The notes under the pieces: generated by a model
What the model was told of the DNA's origin: nothing
Seen by the model: the letters and a program-made list of their open reading frames with translations, nothing else
The model's database searches: none
Program-made: the position numbers and the translations under genes
In this document: piece after piece, positions 29,877 to 42,275 of the stretch
How positions within the stretch are numbered: the first letter of the stretch is position 1
Layout of the letters: each line of letters begins with the position of its first letter
From: Strigops habroptila
Taxonomy: Eukaryota; Chordata; Aves; Psittaciformes; Psittacidae
Assembly: GCF_004027225.2 (NCBI RefSeq)
Contig: NC_044288.2
Span: 15,882,744-15,946,743 of the forward strand
Direction: 5' to 3'
DNA length: 64,000 nt

Positions 29877-32800
29877 AGCCCCGCCCAGGCGGCCCGGTCG
29901 GCCGGGGGGAAAGTTGCCCCGAAGCCCCCCCTGGGGCGGGGAGGGGGGGGGCACCGGCACTAACGCGATCGCGCCTTTGTTCATCGACGAGGCGGCGGCG
30001 CTGCTCGCCGGGACAACCGGGGTTTGGTGTGCGGACGCCCCGCTCTCCGCACCGCCTCACCCCCAGCTCCCGGGGCCGCCCCTCGCCAGGAGGGCTCCGC
30101 GCTGCCGCACAGCCGCGGGGACAAGTGGCAGCGCTAACGGCGAGGTGTTCGAGCCCTCTCCGCTCCCCCGGGGCCGCCCCGGCGGATCCCCCGCCACCAC
30201 CAGGCTGTCGACCCCAAGCCCGACCGCCCAAAGCCGGGGATGCCCCGCGGCCGTGCCCCATACAACGGGTTATCTCCAGCGCCGCTGGAAACACGCGTGG
30301 GGCCAGACCCGCCCCGCGTCCAGACAACTTCCCCGCTGCAAATCCCCGCTGAACCCACCACCGCGCTCTCCCGTTCCTGCCCCTCTCCTGGGCAGCGGTG
30401 CGCGGCTCTGCAGGAACAGCACATTTCCCAACAGGACAGTTTAGGAAGAAAGTCCGGTATTTTTTTCCTACGGAAAATAATAATACCAGAAACAACTCCT
30501 GCCCTTGCTGGGGAACCGCTGGGCTGGCGGAGCGGCGGCGGAGCGGGCGCAGTGCCCGCACCTCCCCGCATCAGCCTCTGTCCCCCCTGCCGCACAGCTC
30601 GCGTCCTCGCCGGCCGCTTCAGTAGCCGGGCTCTGGCCATCGCCTCCCCCGCGGGCTTCTGCCGCGGAACGGGGTGCGCGGCGCGGGTTATACCTCCCCA
30701 AACACGGGCTTGCGCCGCCTTTGCACATGTAATGAAAGAAAACTCGGCGCATCCCGGGCTACTCGCCCTCCCCATGGCGATGTCACACCGCGGAGGGGCG
30801 ACGGGGACTCCCCAGTAGCGCTTCGGGGCGGGTAACCGCTGAAGTGCCTCGGGTATCTCTGAACTGCTCCCGTGCTCCGCCTTTCCCTCCGCCCCGAGGT
30901 GCGGAAGATGCTGCCTGGAAGCGGCGGGGGGTGCTAGGGGAGGCGGCTGCCGACCGCCCCTTCCAGGGGCTGCGCAGAGTCCCGCGGAGCACAGCTAAGG
31001 GCCCCGACGCGGAGCACAGCCAGCACAGGTACAACACACTATAAGCACCGGAATACAGCTCCACAGGCACCCTAAGGCAGTCTGACAACTCTCTACGACC
31101 CTCTTCCAGCCACCTGTACATCACTTTGTGTGCAGCGCTGTCTGAGCACACGGCTGAACCTCAGCCAGGGAGACAAAGATCCCCAAAGCAGGCACACAGC
31201 CCGCTGCCAGCACCTCCCTGGTGGTGCTAAACCGCGCCCGAGCCCTAAAGCCGATGTGGCTTTAAGTGAGTCCACACACAAAACATCCACATCCCAAATA
31301 TGCTGCACTCTCACACAGGAACCGTTACAACGAGCAAGTTTTCACATTCCCCGCAGATGATATTTGAATCTTCACATAATGCTACTATGTCATATCTCAG
31401 GGATATGTGGAAGAACACAGCCATACATGAATATTTACGCCATAGGTATTGCATAGGAATAGTTTGATCCCTGCAGTGCTCTGGCTTATTGGTTTTCCTC
31501 AGGCTGCTGCTCTATCACTTGTATCATATCCAGCCTAAATGCCTCCATGGTGAGATACATTTTGCAATTAAAAGCTATTTGCACCTGCACTGATTGCTCT
31601 TTTCCCAGGGCCGGGATATGCCCAGGGAGGAATAATGCATTTGAATCAATATACCAAGCAGTTGGCAGATTTTGCCCTTCAAATCTGCTCAGGGGATCAG
31701 GGGACCGTTTCAGTGCCTGTTCCTGGGTACTGAAGGGAACAGCATCCCAGCAGCAGTCCGAGGGCACCTCCACCGGGCAGGGACCGCCAGCCACGACAGT
31801 AAAAGTGACAAGTTCTCCACTGTGTTCCTCCTTGCACACACACATACATGTGCCTCTGTGCCCAAAACGCAGCCAGCTCCTGGGGGCTCCTGCTGAGGGC
31901 TGGGGGGATGCCCTACCTGGGGCTTAGAAAGTCTCAAAGCCACTAACTAATTGCTGCAAGGACGAAAGAGTTAAACACTGCTCGACCCCCACAGGAGGAG
32001 CGTGAAAGAAAAGCAGAGCTGAAACAAGGAGGGGGTGAGAAAGTCAGGACTTTTTTAGAGGAAAAAGAAAAGAAAAAGAAGCGAAGAAAACGTAAGAGCT
32101 GGCAGGAGGCAGGAGACTTGTGTGCTCCATCCACCCTGCAGGGGCCAGCCCAAGCACACCGGGGCTGGCATTTTAAAGAATTCCCAGTTGCCTTCAGCAC
32201 TCCACACTCCTGGGTCTGGCCTCTGGACAAAAACCACCGCACTCTGACTGCAGCAGAGAGGCTGCTGCGTGCGCACCGCTGCCGGTGCCGAGGCCGGAGC
32301 GTGTTTCATCGGGAAAGCTGGGATTGTCCTTCCCTCAGCATGGCAAAGCAAGCCGGAGGATGCTCACAGCCTGCCACGGGGGGGTTCTTGGTGGGCTGCT
32401 GGGGCTCGGCACTGAGCTGCTTTGCGGCAGAAGGACATCGGGCACATTGCAGAGAGGTTCCCTGCAAGCGCGAGTGAAACGCTCACAATATGCAATGCAG
32501 AATTAAACACACACAGACTTTGCAGGCTGTGATTTGCTCCCAGGGGTTAGGAAATGCTTCACTCCCAAAGCAAGCAAAAGCCACACAACTGAGCTGTGGA
32601 TTTTACTCCAGCAACACAAACCCGTAAACTGCAACTTTGCAGCACAGGCAAGAGCACCTTATAAACAGTACCAGGACATGGAGACCAGTTGTGACAGATA
32701 ACAGGGATGGGGTGACAGTGGGATCCAAATGCCAGTGGAAGGGAAATTAGAAGGAAAGGGCCAGCCCTGGCTTGCTTGTCCAATATAGGAGAAATCAGGG

Positions 32801-33779
32801 CGCCTAGGGACCAACTGATCTTGAGGCCTTCAAACAAGGGGCCATGGAAGGAGGCCTCAACCCAGGGGACAAACACAGCCCCTGTGAAGCTAGAGACAGA
32901 GGTCCCAGAGCACAGGAGTCTCCTGCACGGGAGGAGGCCTCTCCCCTGGGCTGACAGAGTTTCCAAGTGGGCCCAAGGCCCCTCTTGCCTCTGACCTGGA
33001 GTTTATCCAGGACAACTCCCTCCTCCTGCCTCCAGTCCCTCTCCCTGTGCCATGGGGCTCCCAGCACAGCGGGACAGTCAGGCGCTGCTTTGCCCTGCCC
33101 AGACCCTAAGAGAGGAAAGAAGTGGTTGGAAATGGAAATTTCTGAGAGAAAAGCCTCTGCTGCCTCCTCCCTGACCTTTGCAGCTGGATGAGACACCCCC
33201 AAAGGGACCATGCTCCTTCCTGCCCTTCTCAGAAGGAGGCAGATGAACAACGGAGCTGTGCCGATGGGGGGAAAGGGAAAAGCAGCCTCTCCCCTCAAGG
33301 TGGGATTGAAAGCAGAGCACTCGGGGTCTGAGCACATACCTGCTGATGCAGAGGTGGAAGGGGCTTGGGGGGTTGGGAACAGTTCACCGTATCCTCTGAT
33401 GCTTTTCATGAGTATTTTCCTTATGGCCAACAGTCTCCTGTTTCCATTCAAAACCTTCCCATTCACAGATGAATCCAATGTCCACCCTGGCAGGTGATGA
33501 CACTGTTCAGCTACTCAGGGAGTTTTGTTCCTCCTTCCTGGCTTGCTCCTGAGGAGGAAAAGGAGAAAAAAGCTCAGAGGACTGAAGGTTGGGATATGAT
33601 GCTCTGCCTGCCCTGCTCAGGAGGAAGGGGCCCGGATGCCTCTGGGACCAGGCAGAGGGTCTGTCTACAGCACAGTGATGACGGAACCCCACTTTTACCC
33701 CAGCTGCCTTGAAGAATCAGCAGCAGGTGACCACGATGGAAACGTTTCAAGCATGAGCTTTTACCCTCCTGCCTCCCCT

Positions 33780-34440
33780 GCCCCTTGGGGACTAGGGACC
33801 CCGGGTTGCCCTGGCCGGGGTGAGGCACTGGGGATCTCCTCCGCTGCTGGCCCGGGGCAGGGTTAACTCCCGCGGGTGGGAAGCAGTGGGCACTGAGAGA
33901 AGCCTCGGCCCGCCTGGCCTGCAAGAGGAGAGGGGAAAGGGGGACCCCCCTCGGGGTGCCCGACCTGGTGTCCCCCACCTTGGTGGAGCCGAGCGCCTCT
34001 GCTCGGGGCCGTGGGGGGGCCGGTGTCTGGGCCGCCGCGCCGTGTGGCCACGGCGCCACCTGGCGGTCTCCTGGGGGAACCGCTCCAGCCGGCACCGCGA
34101 CCGGCAGCATCGGGGGTGCGGACACGGGGTTGGGGGGAACAGCTCCGGCAGCGTCCACCCAGGCCCGTGAGGACCCGCGTCTGACACCAAACCGACCGCT
34201 AAGCACCGGCGGTGAGGGGCAGGGCTGCCCGCCCGGGTTCGGAGGGCTGGTTGCCATGGGCCACCCCAAATACAGGGCGGGTGTTCACGCAGCACGTAGT
34301 GCTGCCGTTCTGGGGCATGGGCACCGGCGTCCCGTCCAGCCGCGGGAGTGTTACTGCCGTCCCGGGATCAGTAGGACCGCCGGTGGAGCGTCAGCAACAA
34401 GGACCCGACGGTCTGCCCCCAGAACACACCGTGGGACCTC
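33780..34440. promoter_or_regulatory. Distal CpG-rich block, candidate alternative promoter or insulator
   Basis: An abrupt GC- and CpG-rich stretch bounded by AT-rich DNA on its right side, 4-5 kb upstream of the proximal EBF1 promoter. Mouse Ebf1 is known to have a distal promoter about 5 kb upstream of the proximal one, so a corresponding role is possible; no start site or donor can be assigned from sequence alone. Confidence 0.45.
34053..34066 (-). promoter_or_regulatory. Strong CTCF-like motif
   Basis: GCGCCACCTGGCGG on the plus strand agrees with the reverse-complement CTCF core GCGCCCCCTGGTGG at 12 of 14 positions, mismatching only where CTCF tolerates variation. Orientation is minus. 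It lies inside the distal CpG-rich block between EBF1 and RNF145. Confidence 0.5.
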
Positions 34441-37400
34441 CCTAACAGCCCTATGCACCCCAAAAGGGCAAACCGTCCCTGTCAAGGGCTTTTACTGATC
34501 AGAACAGGTGAAATCTGTTTTGTTAGTTTATCAGTGAAAATTGCACTACTCTACAGCCAGCTGCAGATTCCCTCTCCCCATAGCACTCACACAAGCTTGC
34601 AGCACATTCAAGACTAGCTTGTACTTATTTGTTTATGCTGGCAGTCACTGGACAGATTATGCTTATTTTATCATACAAAATCTTGCTATGATTTTTTACA
34701 TTGTCAGTTCAGCAAAGCATGTAAACGTATAATCAACTGCTATTGGCTTCAGGGAGATATAAGTACATGTCTCCCATTTGAGAGGGAAGGAAGAAACCCA
34801 AAGGCATGCACTCCCTCCCTCTGAGAGGATGAGTTTAAGCACATTAAATGGAAGGGATTTAAATATCTACTAAAGTTGTCACATGCTTTGCTGAATCAAG
34901 ACTGAATATTATCAAAAGTATTTAAGTGACTCAGGAATCTATATATCCTTTTAAATGCTTACATATACTCTGAGGACTTCTTTACATCTTGGGATTTCGA
35001 TTTTAAAAGGTGCACAAGCTCTTTTGAAAGGCATCCTCCAAAATCTCAGGCTCTTCTTTCAAATAGGGGAGTGATAAGAGAGACAATGATGCTAATGCAG
35101 AGAGGTAAGTTCTCTATATTTAGGATCCAAATGCTCAGGATTTGGCTGTAGGGGGTTTTGCTGGCCATTTTGAAACCTATTTTCTCTGTCATTCAGGGTA
35201 ACATCGGAAGGTCTTAGTTCTGCTTCTGCTGAAATCATCTGGGCTCAGACATTCTGCCTGGAGCCAGCAGCATAACTTCGACCAGTGAGATTTTGCCTAA
35301 GCACAGCATAGAAGCACTTTAGTTGCAGTGGTGTTTAAGATACAAAAAGATACTCACTTTTATATGTACTTGCTAGAGCTTTGGACAACTCAAAGTTCAA
35401 GTCTCCACTTTGTGTGACCCAGGATAGGGGATTTCTTTGGTTTTATCTTTGCCCAGGATCTGTGTGACTCGAGGAAAAACACCTGGACTTTACATATCCC
35501 TTCTCAGGACCTTTTCTCAAAAATATTCAACCTGTGTGAAAAACCAAGAAAGGTGAAGAGAGAATCAGAGAGTGCCCATTGCATGGGAAGGAAGCACCAC
35601 ACTAGTTAGGAACTCAGGTTATCCTGCTTTAGTTTGAAAATCTGTACCTGTTTTAAAGCCTGCATTTTAGCAGCACTGAAGTGTGCTTAAACACTCTCCT
35701 GAACAGAAATTTTGTTGGAAGCTGCTGTTTGCTACCAAGCATTTGTGCAGGGAATGAGGCATTGCAGTCCTTATTCACACACAACTTGCAGTGACTTGCG
35801 TAGGGAAAGGGCAGCCTGTCTGAGAAGGCATCTGTGTGCATGTGTGCCTCTTCCATATGCACACACATTCATTATGGATGATATACAAATGCCGCTCATG
35901 CTTCTCGAACAGATTGCTATGTTAAGGCTCCCATCCCACTGATCTCACTGCAGGGCTTAGGAAGCATTCAGAAGCCTCCCAAAAATGTGTTACAATTGAT
36001 GTTAGGGAGAAATTACTTCCTCCAGCACTGAAACAGAGTCATTGTCGTGGTGTGATGAAGGAACTGTTAAACAGACACAGCAACAACACTGGAGCTGGAT
36101 TCTAGCCAGGGTATTTCAAACAACTTGTAAAAAGTTCACTGGTTCTTTAATGACTCCACCTGGTTAGAGCAGGACCTCTGTTTTATGTGCCTTCCAGAAG
36201 ATATGTTGCAAGAGAAGTGTGTCGTAGATGATATGAATCAAACCGGTTCCTCTAACATCATGTTGGTCTGGAATAGCTGTTGACCTGATGGAGTGTTAAT
36301 GGGAACATTTATTTGTTTCTTTATCACTACAAAGATGTCATATATACTTACCCTGCTGCTGCCACTGTTCCCAAAGGGCTGTCAGCACAAGAGCCATTAT
36401 AACATGACTGCCGGAGGTAATTCTTTTTTTCCCCCCTCTCACACATTATTTCTTCAAATGATTCTGTAAAGAGAGAAAGAACTTGGATACAAAAATTGCT
36501 GCTAAAAGAACAGTGCAGTGTGACGTGAGCCAAAGAAGCTTTTCTGAACGCCTGTCAGTCTCTGCTTTTATTGCTTATGGAGAGCAACACACACACAGCC
36601 CCCATCCATCTTGGCACAGGGTGCGTGTGAGGCATGGCGAGGATGGGATGGGATTTGCCAAACAGGATTCTCCAGCACTCTCCCCAGTGAGGGGGACAAA
36701 TGGGTGGATTTTAAGTGGCACTGCGGGATCATGCCACTACCCTCTGCAGAGGGGCTGCGCTTGGGTGGTGTACCCACCTTTGTATTTCCTTCCCTTTCCT
36801 TTGTATTTGTAATTCTTTACATGAGAACATGAAGACTTCAACACAAAATATTCTGGTAACACAATCATTAGCAAATAATAACTAGGCAGAAACCCATTGC
36901 CCTTACCTATGGAAAAAACCAATCCCATCGCATTTCATTCATGTTATGCAAAGACTTGACAGTTTAAGGAAATTGCTAATGGGACCTTTTACTGCCAGGT
37001 CACTAGTTCAAACCTGGCTCTGTCAGTAATGACCAAGAGTATCTGATGAATGTTTGATGATGTGAGATTAAAATATAGGTCTCAATCCATTTATCAGTAG
37101 AAAAACCCTTCAACAACTTGAACCCCTTAAAGCTAATCCCGATAGGAAAGCCTGCAAGGCTGGAACGTGAACAAGCCTTCACAGCCCTACAGTAGATCAA
37201 GGTCAGGATGGGGGCATGCAGATGGAAAAGCTTACAGCAGTGATATCTGGGCAGAATCTTTCTGTGCATAAACAAATTTACTAGTTAGTGCAGTAAAATA
37301 CTCCAGTAACAGTACAGTATGAGAGCGCCAGATCCGGTATTGTTCTCAAAGGGAAAATGAGAGGAAGATGCAAACATTAGGAAATCCAGGATCAAGAACT

Positions 37401-40336
37401 GGTTTATACTAGTGCCAAAACCTCAAATTCACAATTTTGCAAGCTGAGAAAATCTATTTGAATTTCTCAATATTATAACACTACCATAAAGTTGAAACTT
37501 AACCGTCAAGGTAACGGGTAAGGAGTTAAATGTCTTTTCTTATTTTTATGAGATCATCAGGAAAATCAGTTATCACTTAATTCACTGCTTCCCAAACTGT
37601 CCCTTGCTCTCAAAAAGTATAAAGCATCGCTGGCAGCATCTGGCAGCTGCTGACAGCAAAGACCAAAAGCTGATGGGTAGGCAAGAAGCAGCCACCTGCC
37701 ACTGAAGCACGGTACCTGCGGCAAAGTACGTGCGTTGGACATTGTCCGTAACACACGTTGCTAAGCGGGACCTTGCAACGTTTCCATCTCTGCATCCTCC
37801 TGAAGTCCCTCAGTGCTTCTCCTTCAGGACCCGACCTACAGACCCAGGAAAACAGGGGGACCACCGAGAAAGGCAGGGGGGTGTCCGCCACTGGCACCCT
37901 GCTGGAGTCCACACCACATGCTCCCGAAATAGAGTGGCGGAAAGACTCGCATCCCTTGTAAACTCACCGGGTGCTTGCAGAGCTCTCACCAGCCGCTTGG
38001 AGTGAAACTGAAAAAGCGTGAGGGCCATCTGGCGGGAGCAGGGAGGGGGTTGACTTTACCTCATTGTTCTCCGCATTTTTCCTATGGGCTACATCCAGCT
38101 GTGGAGACTGCTGGCCGGATGCTGAGAAACTGGGGAATGCCGGAGGGGCCGTGCTGGCATCACCTGCCTCGGTAACACGCTGTGCTCCTCAAAACATCCT
38201 TTTTAAGGGAATTATGTCTATGATGACTATGCCACTGCTGCAAGGCAGCATGCTTCTGCCAAGTGCTTTTGTGTAAGCGATGGAGCTGCTGGGGCTGGTG
38301 CACAGGACCTGCAAAAACACATGAGCACTGGCTGCAGCCCAGATGCCACCAGAGATGGACAGTCTGGTGCTGTGGGCAGGGAAAGGCTCCTCTGCATCAT
38401 TTCCAGGGCTGGAACAGGGTTTTTCCTGCCCAGTAAAGCTCAGCACTGACTCACTGAAAACAGCAGCACTGACCTGACCACTGGATACCCTGAAGGACCA
38501 GGACTCAGCAGGTATAGCTGTGCTAAGTGGGAGCAGTGGAGTTACAGATCCCAAACTGCAGCCTGCAAAAACCAGCCCAACAAAGCGTTTTCTCTGACAA
38601 ACGAGAACAGAACTGGCAGTCACCTTCTTCAGGGTGCACAGAAATGATCTGCCCCTCCTGAGTGCATTTGGTTTTGATAACTGGAAATTAAAATATTATT
38701 CATCACTCTTAAGTATCATTTCTTAGAGAAAACAAACTGTCTCGGAGAAACCCAGAGCGTTAACCACCACCTGATGACATCTTGCAAAGGACAAAGAATC
38801 AGTGTCACTGAGGAATAATGTGAACTGCTACCAGTAGCCCTAATCTTGCTTCACCTGTGCTGGTGCTCACTTCATGCACTGTGCAGGCTTTTCGGGCCAC
38901 AGACTCTGCAGACAGTGAAGCCTGTGCCAGAAAATGGCTTTATACCTTAATATTTGGGGTAGTCACCTTTTTTAACTCAATACCTTCCAGGTGGAAAATG
39001 AAAAAGTAAGGTAAACCAATTTTTCCCATTTTTCCAGGAGTCTCAGATGTGCTAGGAAAATGCTGGACAAACCCACAGCATCTGTATTGCACAAATAGCC
39101 AGCAAACACGCAGAAAACATCTGATCATATGCAATACTCCTGTTGAGCTGCACAAGGTGCACCTCACTCAGATCCCACCCCACCAGTTCCACAGCTATAG
39201 ATTCAGAACAAAACCCAGAGTTAAAAAGACTCTTATGACCCTCTGACTACATCACTTGGCTTCAGCAGTCTCCAAGGCTTTCGAGTTGCAAGTGTAGAGA
39301 ATTATATTCAAATTCTAATATTTTTCCCCAGTTATATATCATTTTATACAGAAGACACTGTTCCTGTGCATCTTTACCAATTTGATCCATATTGATCCAC
39401 ATGCACTTCTTCTAGGATCTTTTAAGGCTGCAGAAATGACAATTTCTACACTAGTTACAAAATAATTACCCATAATAATTTAATAATGAGCTTTCCCTTT
39501 AAATTATTAACATGGGTAGCTGAGGAAATTGTCAATTTTAACAAGTTTAAATTCAAATGATAAATGCCAAATCCGTGTTAAATGAGACCAGCAAATTAGC
39601 AATTAAAATATTTATGCAAGAAGGCAAAAGATACTGTATTCAAGGAGCTGAAGAGCAGTCTCCCATCGGAGTGTTTGACAATGGCATGTGTTCGGATATC
39701 CCAGCTCCGAAACCGTGTGCAAAGGGAAGAGGAAAAAATATCTAATCCCATAATTGAAGCCGGACAGTGTTGACTGGTGCCCAGTGGGATTTCACCAGAA
39801 TCCAAGCAATTCTCAGAATACCCTTGGGTTATATTGAGCAGAAATTCTGACCCCAATCAAATTATTTCTATTATATAAATCTTTATCTGTGGGAAGCTAG
39901 AAGAAAGAAATTGCTTCATGGCACCTAATTACTTTGTCACTGAGAACGGAGTTGACCACACTGTCTGCTTTTTAAGAAAGAGGAGGGAAAAGCATCTTTC
40001 AAGCTGAAAGTGAAATACCAGTGTCTGAGCAGATCCCTGAGCCCTGTAAGTGCAAATCCCACTTTTCCCAGTGAACTTTGCAGACACAAACCATTCACAG
40101 AGCGCCAGCATCATGGCAACATGCTGCACCACGGCTTCACTCCAGATTCAGTTGGCGAATTTAAATATGGAAATAATTATTCTTATTGTTTTCCCCCTGT
40201 TTCAGTGTTCTCCATGATTTCTACCTGCAGCCCTAGTCACAGCCCCTTCCAGCCCCGGCACTTCCCCACCACAGGGGCTACTGCACCCAGCCCCAGGCTC
40301 CCCCTTCCCAACCTGACCTCCCAATTCATCCCACTC

Positions 40337-40402
40337 CTCTGTGACATTGAAATGAGAAAAGCGAACCCTCTGGAAAGCAACCCCAGGCTCTTGGGAAGTT
40401 TG
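40337..40402 (+). repeat. Copy A of a local direct duplication of unknown family
   Basis: CTCTGTGACATTGAAATGAG followed by AAAAGCGAACCCTCTGGAAA and CTCTTGGGAAG. It aligns over about 65 bases with 42208-42275, with a few substitutions and short indels. Both copies are preceded by a C/T-rich stretch. Confidence 0.6.
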
Positions 40403-41930
40403 GAGTCCCATTGCACAGGGCTTAATTTCATCCAGATGCTTATGCAAGGGTCTGAACATCTTTCAGACATGTGTTTAAGGGTTGGACCCCCAGGAGTGAA
40501 ACACAGGTTGAGTGCTGGTTTTCTGCCCAAGGAAAAGTTTAAGAGCAATATCAGAAGAGCATGAACCTGCCATAGCCAGTGCCACCCACTGCCTGCTAAA
40601 AGCACAGCACAAATATGGCAGCCACTCGTGTCTGAAAGCAGAGGGAACAACTCAGGACCCATCAGAGCACAGCCAACAAAACCCCATGAGGGCAAGACTT
40701 GTATTTTCTGTTGAGAACAAGCCTGGGGAGGAGATTGCACAACCCACCAGCAGCAGCGCATTAGCCCAGACCTAGCACCTGCCTCCACGTCAGGCAGTTT
40801 TCAGAGCTCAGCTTATATTCCTTGTCCGTATCAAGGGAAAAAGTGACCCTTCAGCTTTCTTTAATCCTCCTCTCCAGCTCCAGACCCCCAGAATAAAAAA
40901 TGGAGACCTGGAAGCCACCAGAGCCATGTTAAATGCAGCTGTAACTCTGGTGAGCAATGGCTGCATGGGCCCAGGTTCCGTAAAAACCTCTCTGAGCACT
41001 TCAGTCCATCCCCACTGCCACATATTACAGCTGGATACAGAAACATGTAGTGACCTGAGCCCCCAGCTGCACCCATAGAGCTCAGGAAGGGCTGACACAT
41101 TTGGTTGCATCTTCTGCAATACTTAAGACTAATATTTGAGCACATCAAAGTGTAATGAAGAATTCTAGTAACAGTCAACAGTTGGGTTTGAAGGTCTCCC
41201 ACTGATTTCCTACCACCCATGCAAAGGATGATCATGACCAAACTTTTTTCCAGCAAAAAAAGCCTATCAGCTATACCCGAAACTCCACCACATACATGCC
41301 AAGATTTCCATCTTGAAAACAAGATGTGTCTGCACAGGTTACAATTTTTCACTTTAATTCACTTATCCAACACGCACTTTCTGATACAGATGGGCCTTTG
41401 AGAAATTAATTTCCATCTGAAAACAAACAAGGTCTGAAACAGTTTACAAAGGAACCCATCTTTCAAGGACGTTTCCTTTTAAATTGCACAATGTGGCTCT
41501 TAGCAAGGAAAATAAATAAAACTTAATCCCTCTGCATTCCAGCTGGCATTTTTTCCCCCAGCTAGAAGCGAACAATCAATTTAAAGAAAACTCAGTCTAT
41601 GGTCAATTAAGGAACCGTATATCATTTCATTTATAAATACCAGGTACCTATTCGATTGATTATTTTGATCCAGTTAAGTCAGTTTTACCTTTTAAATTCC
41701 TAAGAATTAAGTCATTTACCCACATTGCAGTCCTGAGCTTTTCACATCTGTTGCTACAAAATTCTGCAGCTCGTCTGGTCTTTGGCTGTGGTATTAGCCA
41801 AGAGGGTTTCAGCTACCAGATTTATTTAAGGATGCGGATTATAAGCCTCCAGGAAATGGCAACCATTGGGAAAATTTGTGTTTAATTACTTGTAACACAC
41901 AGAAATAATTTTTCTTTATTTTCCTTTCTT

Positions 41931-41998
41931 TAAAATCTTTTTTTCTTTTTTTTTTTTCTTTTTTGTTTTCCTTCTTATTATTTTCTCTTTTTTTTCTT
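41931..41998. repeat. T-rich low-complexity tract
   Basis: Successive T-runs broken by single C, G or A, with no tandem unit. Intergenic. Confidence 0.75.
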
Positions 41999-42207
41999 AA
42001 CTTGGGTTGGTTGCTTATGCATATAAACTGTTTTCCTTTTACAGCTTCTCTCTTTAACCAGGATAGTCAGCTTTAGGTTTATGTGTGTGCCAGATAGACT
42101 CTCGTCGCATTGTTTAATCCCCTGCCAGCACCCAACCTCTGCTTCTCCCCAGGTTTTCCCCCCCTCCTTCCCTACCACCCTTTTCCTCCTGACTCTATTC
42201 TGGTCAT

Positions 42208-42275
42208 CTCTGTCATTGAAAAAGAGAAAAGTGAACCCTCTGGAAAGTGACCACAGCTCTGGGAAAGGTGTAGAG
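42208..42275 (+). repeat. Copy B of a local direct duplication of unknown family
   Basis: CTCTGTCATTGAAAAAGAG followed by AAAAGTGAACCCTCTGGAAA and GCTCTGGGAAA. Same orientation as copy A, about 1.87 kb away. It could be two copies of an uncatalogued interspersed repeat or a small segmental duplication. Confidence 0.6.

Noticed and set aside
29776..30561. Open frame of 261 codons on the minus strand upstream of EBF1
   Set aside because: It lies in the CpG island, where stop codons are rare by composition; overlapping frames on both strands are equally long, and the sequence has no recognisable domain.
33574..34269. Open frame of 231 codons on the minus strand, with overlapping frames on the plus strand
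   Set aside because: Pro/Gly/Arg-rich translation driven by GC content, with several competing frames and no known family.
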